Shown here one piece after another: positions 60,000 to 64,000 of a DNA stretch of 64,000 bases. The notes under the pieces are model-generated. The model saw nothing but the letters and a program-made list of their open reading frames with translations. It had not been told where the DNA came from and made no database searches. The DNA comes from Gordionus sp. m RMFG-2023 (Eukaryota; Nematomorpha; Gordioida; Chordodea; Parachordodidae): contig NC_088775.1 of assembly GCF_954871325.1 (NCBI RefSeq), positions 39,595,561 to 39,659,560 of the forward strand, written 5' to 3'. Within the stretch, counting starts at the first letter, position 1. The number at the start of each line of letters is the position of its first letter. Both the position numbers and the translations under genes were made by a program.

Positions 60000-60236
60000 A
60001 CTACGAACCAAATAATCAATTGGAAGCAAGCGTTTTAATATCAAACAATTTTTGGTTACTGTTTTTAAGAAAAGGTTCAAAAATTTAGGTTTGGTTCAGC
60101 TCATTGTAAAGGTTTATAAAGGTTCTTTACTGTTTGAATTATTTTTTAAAATTATTTTTATTGAAGCTATGCCATCGTATAATGATTTAATTATGAATAT
60201 CATTTTTTAAAATTTTTGCTAGCACTTAGGTTAATA
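60000..60236 (-). mobile_element. hAT fragment related to the remnant at 37950-39647
   Basis: TTGTAAAGGTTTATAAAGGTTC-type sequence and TTTTTATTGAAGC match, inverted, the right part of the hAT remnant at 39475-39540. Only a fragment; the next element begins at 60239. Confidence 0.5.
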
Positions 60237-60238
60237 TA

Positions 60239-61937
60239 CAGTAATAATATGATTTGTTGTAACACATTTTCACAATGTGAAAAAACATTCTTATATAGTT
60301 AAATAACTTTCCATAATAATCATTAGTAATTCCTTTAGTTGTGACGATATCTTTGTCAAAATTAAAATAATGTAGTATCAATTTGAGCCAATATCGGAAA
60401 ATATCTGATATTGTAAAAACATTTTGATAAAATTTTTAAAAATTTTTGATATATTTTTTTAAAAATTTTTTTAATAATAAGAGTTTTTATTAATGAAGAT
60501 TAACGTCAAAGTTATGAATCGAATATAATTTTTTTATGTTTTGGACCCAAATTTAAGTGGGAAAATGAGAATAAAAATTTTCTAAGATTTTTAGAAAAAT
60601 TTTTTTTAAAAATGCATTGTAAATTTTTTTTAAATTTAAAGTATTATTACAATATATTAATGTTACTTTTAGTTATCTAAAGAATGGAAATCAGGATAAG
60701 ATATTTGATAATTTCTTAATAAACATAAGTGAAAGAAAATTCGAATTTAGGGTTTTCAGATAATTCCTATTTATTTAATATTTTTTTTTGGTTTTAAAAT
60801 TAAATAAAATTTAAAATTTAATTGTTGTAGTTGCTTTTATCAACCTAAAATGACGCATACCAAAAATCATCGAGATGTGCCACCAACCATTCTACCCATA
60901 ACGGAAGCCCCTACACAAACTTGTTGAGAAAAATACATCCTTTTTTAAAAAAACTTTTAAAAACTTGAAAAAAAATTTTGAGAAAAACATTATATTTTTA
61001 AAAACTTCTGGTAACCTATGCACAATAGGAATAAGTGGATTGAAAAAATTCACAATAATAGATGGGGCTTTTACTGCGATAAAATTCAAGGCATACCTGT
61101 ATGAATTATTAGCATTTTTACCATCAAATTCATTACTTATAATGGAATAGATCAAATTCTCCTAAACCCAATAACCGAAATGAAGTTATTTCAATTGTTA
61201 CGAGTATTTTAGGCAATTATTTTACATATAATTTTTCAAATTTTTATTCTCACACCATAAAGTTTATTGAAGAGGGAATTCGATGCATTCCTTTAATTGA
61301 TTGAATTTGTAATTGATTTATATTGTGCAATATTTTATTTACAAAGAATAAATAAATAATAAATGGTTTTTTTTATTTTGGTGTTTCGAATTGATCATAA
61401 AAAATTCTAAACCAAGAATTATCTGAAAACCCTAAATTCGAGTTTTCACTCATATTTATTTAAGAAATTATTCAAATTTCTTATCCTGATTTCCATTCTT
61501 TGGATAGCTAAAAGTAAAATTAAAATATTGGAATAATTCTTTAAATTTAAAAAAGGTATTGTAAAAATCTTAGAAATTTTTTTTTATATAATATCTTTTA
61601 AAATTCTTATTTTTCCACTTAAACTTATGTCCAAAACATAAAAAAACTATATTCGATTCATAATTTTGACGTTAGTCTTCATTAAAGTTTAAGAACTTTA
61701 TAATTAAAATTTTTTTTTTGAATTCTCATTTTTCCACTTAAACTTGTGTCCAAAAAAAACTATTTGATTCATAACTTTGATGTTAGTCTTCATTAAAGTT
61801 TAAAAACTTTTAAAAATTTTTAAAAAATTTAATTTATATCAAAATGTTTTTTACAATAATTATGGAAAGTTATTTAACTATATAAGAATGTTTTTTCACA
61901 TTATGAAAATGTGTTACAACAAATCATATTAATACTG
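60239..61937. mobile_element. Tc1/mariner-type fold-back element, 1.7 kb
   Basis: Ends CAGTAATAATATGATTTG and (inverted) CAGTATTAATATGATTTG, both flanked by TA, consistent with Tc1/mariner. Arms of about 550 bp are inverted copies at reduced identity (for example GGACCCAAATTTAAGTGG near 60543 against its inverse near 61620, with the right arm holding an extra internal tandem copy at 61610-61800). The centre carries a piece of a DDE transposase. Confidence 0.75.
60845..61150 (+). pseudogene. Tc1/IS630-type DDE transposase fragment
   Basis: Plus-strand translation NLCTIGISGLKKFTIIDGAF followed by TAIKFKAYLYELLAFLPSNS and LLIME. It matches the middle of the DDE_3 fold (…I.GIS..G....I..G.FN...F..FL..LL.....S.IVMDN). 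The second catalytic Asp appears changed (IME for MDN) and the first and third acidic blocks are not visible. It lies between the arms of the fold-back, like the transposase relic in the 6.8 kb hAT element. Confidence 0.6.
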
Positions 61938-62001
61938 TATTATTAATTTATAAAATAGATAAAATTAATTTATTTTTATTATAGGTATATAATAATTGTT
62001 A

Positions 62002-62068
62002 GAAGGGGGGAAATTCTTGCACTAACGTCGATAATAATATACGAATGGTATAGAATTTATGATGATAC
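62002..62068 (+). repeat. Direct repeat, left copy
   Basis: GAAGGGGGGAAATTCTTGCA... through GGTATAGAATTTATGATGA, about 65 bp, matches 63254-63320 in the same orientation with about five differences. Confidence 0.8.
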
Positions 62069-62449
62069 AATTATAATTTTATTTAAGTTTTATTAAACTA
62101 TTTTCTTCTAGATTCAATGATTAATCAATGTATACATAATATAGTTATATATATACTTGGTCAAATAAATTAATCGGTAATATGTTAAATTGCCGCCTCA
62201 AATAACATTTAAATGGGCATGTAAAATCAAATAAAATAAATTGATGAAATTAACGCCTTAGTGAGTAAAAAATAAACATTTCTTTACATATCAATTAAAA
62301 ATAACAATGCACTAATTAAAATATTAAAAATAATAATAATAAATTATGTATGAGATGTTATCATGGAAAAATAACATTGAGAAGTCGATATCTGGGAAAA
62401 AGAATTAAATAACAATAATTAGTATACCAAAAAATCAAATAAAAAAGGT

Positions 62450-62840
62450 GGGGAGGGGTCAAAAAAGCTATCCATAATATTTTTTTCGTAATTATACCCA
62501 TAACTTAGAGAGATATAAGACAAGTATAAATTACACTATATATGGGCTAATGTGACGGGGTCAAAATAGCTATCCATAATAATTACTTTTAGTAATTATA
62601 CACTTAACTTAGAAAGGTATAAATTACACTATATATGGGCTAATGTGGAGGGATCAAAATAGCTATCCATAATAGCTTTTTCGTAATTATACCCTTAACT
62701 TAGAACGGTATAAATTACACTATATAGGGGCTAATGGGGAGGGATCAAAATAGCTATCCATAATAGTTTTTTCCTTATTATAACCTTAACTTAGAAAGAT
62801 ATAAGAAATGTATAAATTACGCTATATATGGGCTGATTGA
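62450..62840 (+). repeat. Four-copy minisatellite, about 95-105 bp
   Basis: Units contain GGTCAAAATAGCTATCCATA, TTTTTCGTAATTATACCC, TTAACTTAGAAAGATATAAG and AAATTACACTATATATGGGC. Copies differ by small indels. No ORF. Confidence 0.85.
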
Positions 62841-62895
62841 TATAATATAATGGTTTAAATTTATTTATTATATTACCACAGGCCTAGTATATGTA

Positions 62896-63249
62896 TTACT
62901 TTAAAATGCTAATTATTGTTATTAAAATTAGGCTTAATTTAAAGTTCAACAACAAAAAAAAAAATTTAAAAGCCTTTAAAAGCCTTTTTGGCTGTAAAAA
63001 AATGTGATTACAAAATTTACATACATGTAAATACAAAATTCTCCATATACATGCGTTCTTGTCTAAAGTATCATTCAATTTCGAGGAGGAACAAACGAAA
63101 AATTTCTTTCTTCTTTTATATCGAGAATAATCAATCTTTCTTTTGACAAGTGTCTCTTCGTCTTCAGATCCATACCAGGCCCGCGAAGGTCGTATCCAAG
63201 CTTCTTCCACACCAGCTGCCAATAAGCTGCTGCCCCTATCCTCCACCAT
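62896..63249 (-). CDS. Unidentified 117-codon ORF, possible host exon
   Basis: ATG at 63249 opens a frame starting MVEDRGSSLLAAGVEEAWIR. The first 70 codons have a balanced composition (acidic GSEDEE, then basic KRKIDYSRYKRRKK) and a higher GC content than the surroundings, which suggests real coding DNA. The last 40 codons are AT-driven and hydrophobic, so a splice site may lie between, near 63040-63060. No family recognised. Confidence 0.4.
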   Translation of the reverse strand: MVEDRGSSLLAAGVEEAWIRPSRAWYGSEDEETLVKRKIDYSRYKRRKKFFVCSSSKLNDTLDKNACIWRILYLHVCKFCNHIFLQPKRLLKAFKFFFLLLNFKLSLILITIISILK

Positions 63250-63253
63250 GTTA

Positions 63254-63320
63254 CAAGGGGGGAAACTCTTGCACTAACTTCGAGAATAATATGAGAATGG
63301 TATAGAATTTATGATGACCA
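63254..63320 (+). repeat. Direct repeat, right copy
   Basis: CAAGGGGGGAAACTCTTGCA... through GGTATAGAATTTATGATGA, partner of 62002-62068. The two enclose 1.2 kb that holds a minisatellite and the ORF at 62896-63249. Confidence 0.8.
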
Positions 63321-63329
63321 GCGTCTACA

Positions 63330-63840
63330 TGACAGGATTTTCACTGGATGCAAACCCCCTTCAAAAACCTTTGCCTACCCCCCTAATCTCTCCCTATTAT
63401 TATTTCCACCTTTTTAATTTATTGATACTCTTTTCAGAGAATTTATAAAGGATAACTTAAATGAATCTATCTCTCTACTACCAACTATCGATATTTTTTG
63501 AATATAAAGAAATAAAGAATTTATTTTTTAGATAATAAATTCAATTAAAACCTTCATTTACAATGAATTAATTATTATGGAATTATGGCTGACATATCTT
63601 AACCTTTTGAATTACATTTAAAAGGATAGCACAAAGTTTTATTTGGAAAACAATGTATATGATTGTTTGCAATATATAGATTATTTGGTCGATGAATTGT
63701 ATTATAATAATTCTATAATAAAAGTATTAATTTTTACAGCAATAAATTTTGTCCTATTTCATCTCAAAATTTAATAGATAACCCCCCAAAAATTTATCCT
63801 ACCCCCATTAAAGCAGCCTACCCCCTTAGAAAATAGGATG
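63330..63840. repeat. Inverted relative of the 59.3-59.9 kb MITE core
   Basis: Begins with GATTTTCACTGGATGCAAAC and ACCCCCCTAATC, ends with ATAGATAACCCCCCAAAAAT and CTACCCCCTTAG. Read inverted, these correspond to GAGGGTTATCTATTAAATTT and GTTTGCATTCAGTGAATATC in 59415-59870. It is a dispersed repeat without a gene. Confidence 0.55.
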
Positions 63841-64000
63841 CACACTGTTCCGACCTCTCCAATACCAATAATATAACAATAATAAGAAGAATATAAAAAA
63901 AATATATAAGAATAATAACTTATTTTTAAATATATTTTTAGAACGTGCAAATTTCTAATATAAGTAGTTAATTGTGATTAGCCTTGAAAAGGACCTTTCG

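Noticed and set aside
60965-61155. Minus-strand 87-codon ORF opposite the DDE fragment
   Set aside because: The plus-strand translation matches a DDE transposase; the minus frame matches nothing and is its shadow.

Overview
This is a very AT-rich nuclear window from an animal, almost entirely repeats and transposon debris. I found no host protein gene I can name. The most informative stretch is a block of mitochondrial DNA (about 26.54-33.59 kb). It reads with the invertebrate mitochondrial code (TGA=Trp, ATA=Met, AGA=Ser), which points to a protostome. There is no tRNA between COX1 and COX2, and tRNA-Leu(TAA) sits directly before ND1. That is the arrangement of non-pancrustacean arthropods, and together with tRNAs missing a D-arm or T-arm it suggests a chelicerate (arachnid, perhaps a mite or spider). 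This placement is inference.

Layout. 0-9 kb: AT-rich DNA, small hAT-type MITEs, a 1.37 kb fold-back element with 21-bp arrays (2972-4340), a composite MITE (5.2-6.3 kb) and LINE scraps (7.0-7.85 kb). 9113-15936: a 6.8 kb hAT fold-back element with a perfect 8-bp target duplication, arms of about 2.9 kb packed with minisatellites, and the end of a hAT transposase at its centre. 16.06-20.2 kb: a broken Ty3/gypsy LTR retrotransposon. 20840-23212: a hAT element whose longer relative lies inverted at 42745-45384. 23.8-26.3 kb: GC-rich-motif hAT MITEs with 8-bp target duplications.

26.5-33.6 kb: mitochondrial insert (NUMT), in order ATP6, ATP8, tRNA-Asp, tRNA-Lys, COX2, COX1 (all minus); tRNA-Leu2, ND1, tRNA-Ile, tRNA-Cys twice, 12S, tRNA-Val, 16S (all plus); tRNA-Ser2 and the 3' part of CYTB (minus). 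COX2 is fully open in the mitochondrial code. COX1, ND1 and CYTB are broken, and several near-perfect hairpins punctuate the block. The right edge abuts a second fold-back element (to 36136) related to the one at 2972-4340.

36-49.6 kb: mostly AT-rich DNA with a nested fold-back/hAT structure (37.58-40.0 kb), the second hAT copy and small MITEs. 49587-51975: a nearly intact PIF/Harbinger transposon with a MADF-BESS protein and a four-exon DDE transposase, perfect termini and a TTA duplication. 52-64 kb: LINE scraps, hAT scraps, a Tc1/mariner-type fold-back with a DDE fragment at its centre (60239-61937), minisatellites and one unidentified 117-codon ORF.

The recurring theme is inverted duplication. 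Elements from different DNA-transposon superfamilies, and the mitochondrial insert, all carry fold-back structures, several with tandem arrays inside their arms.
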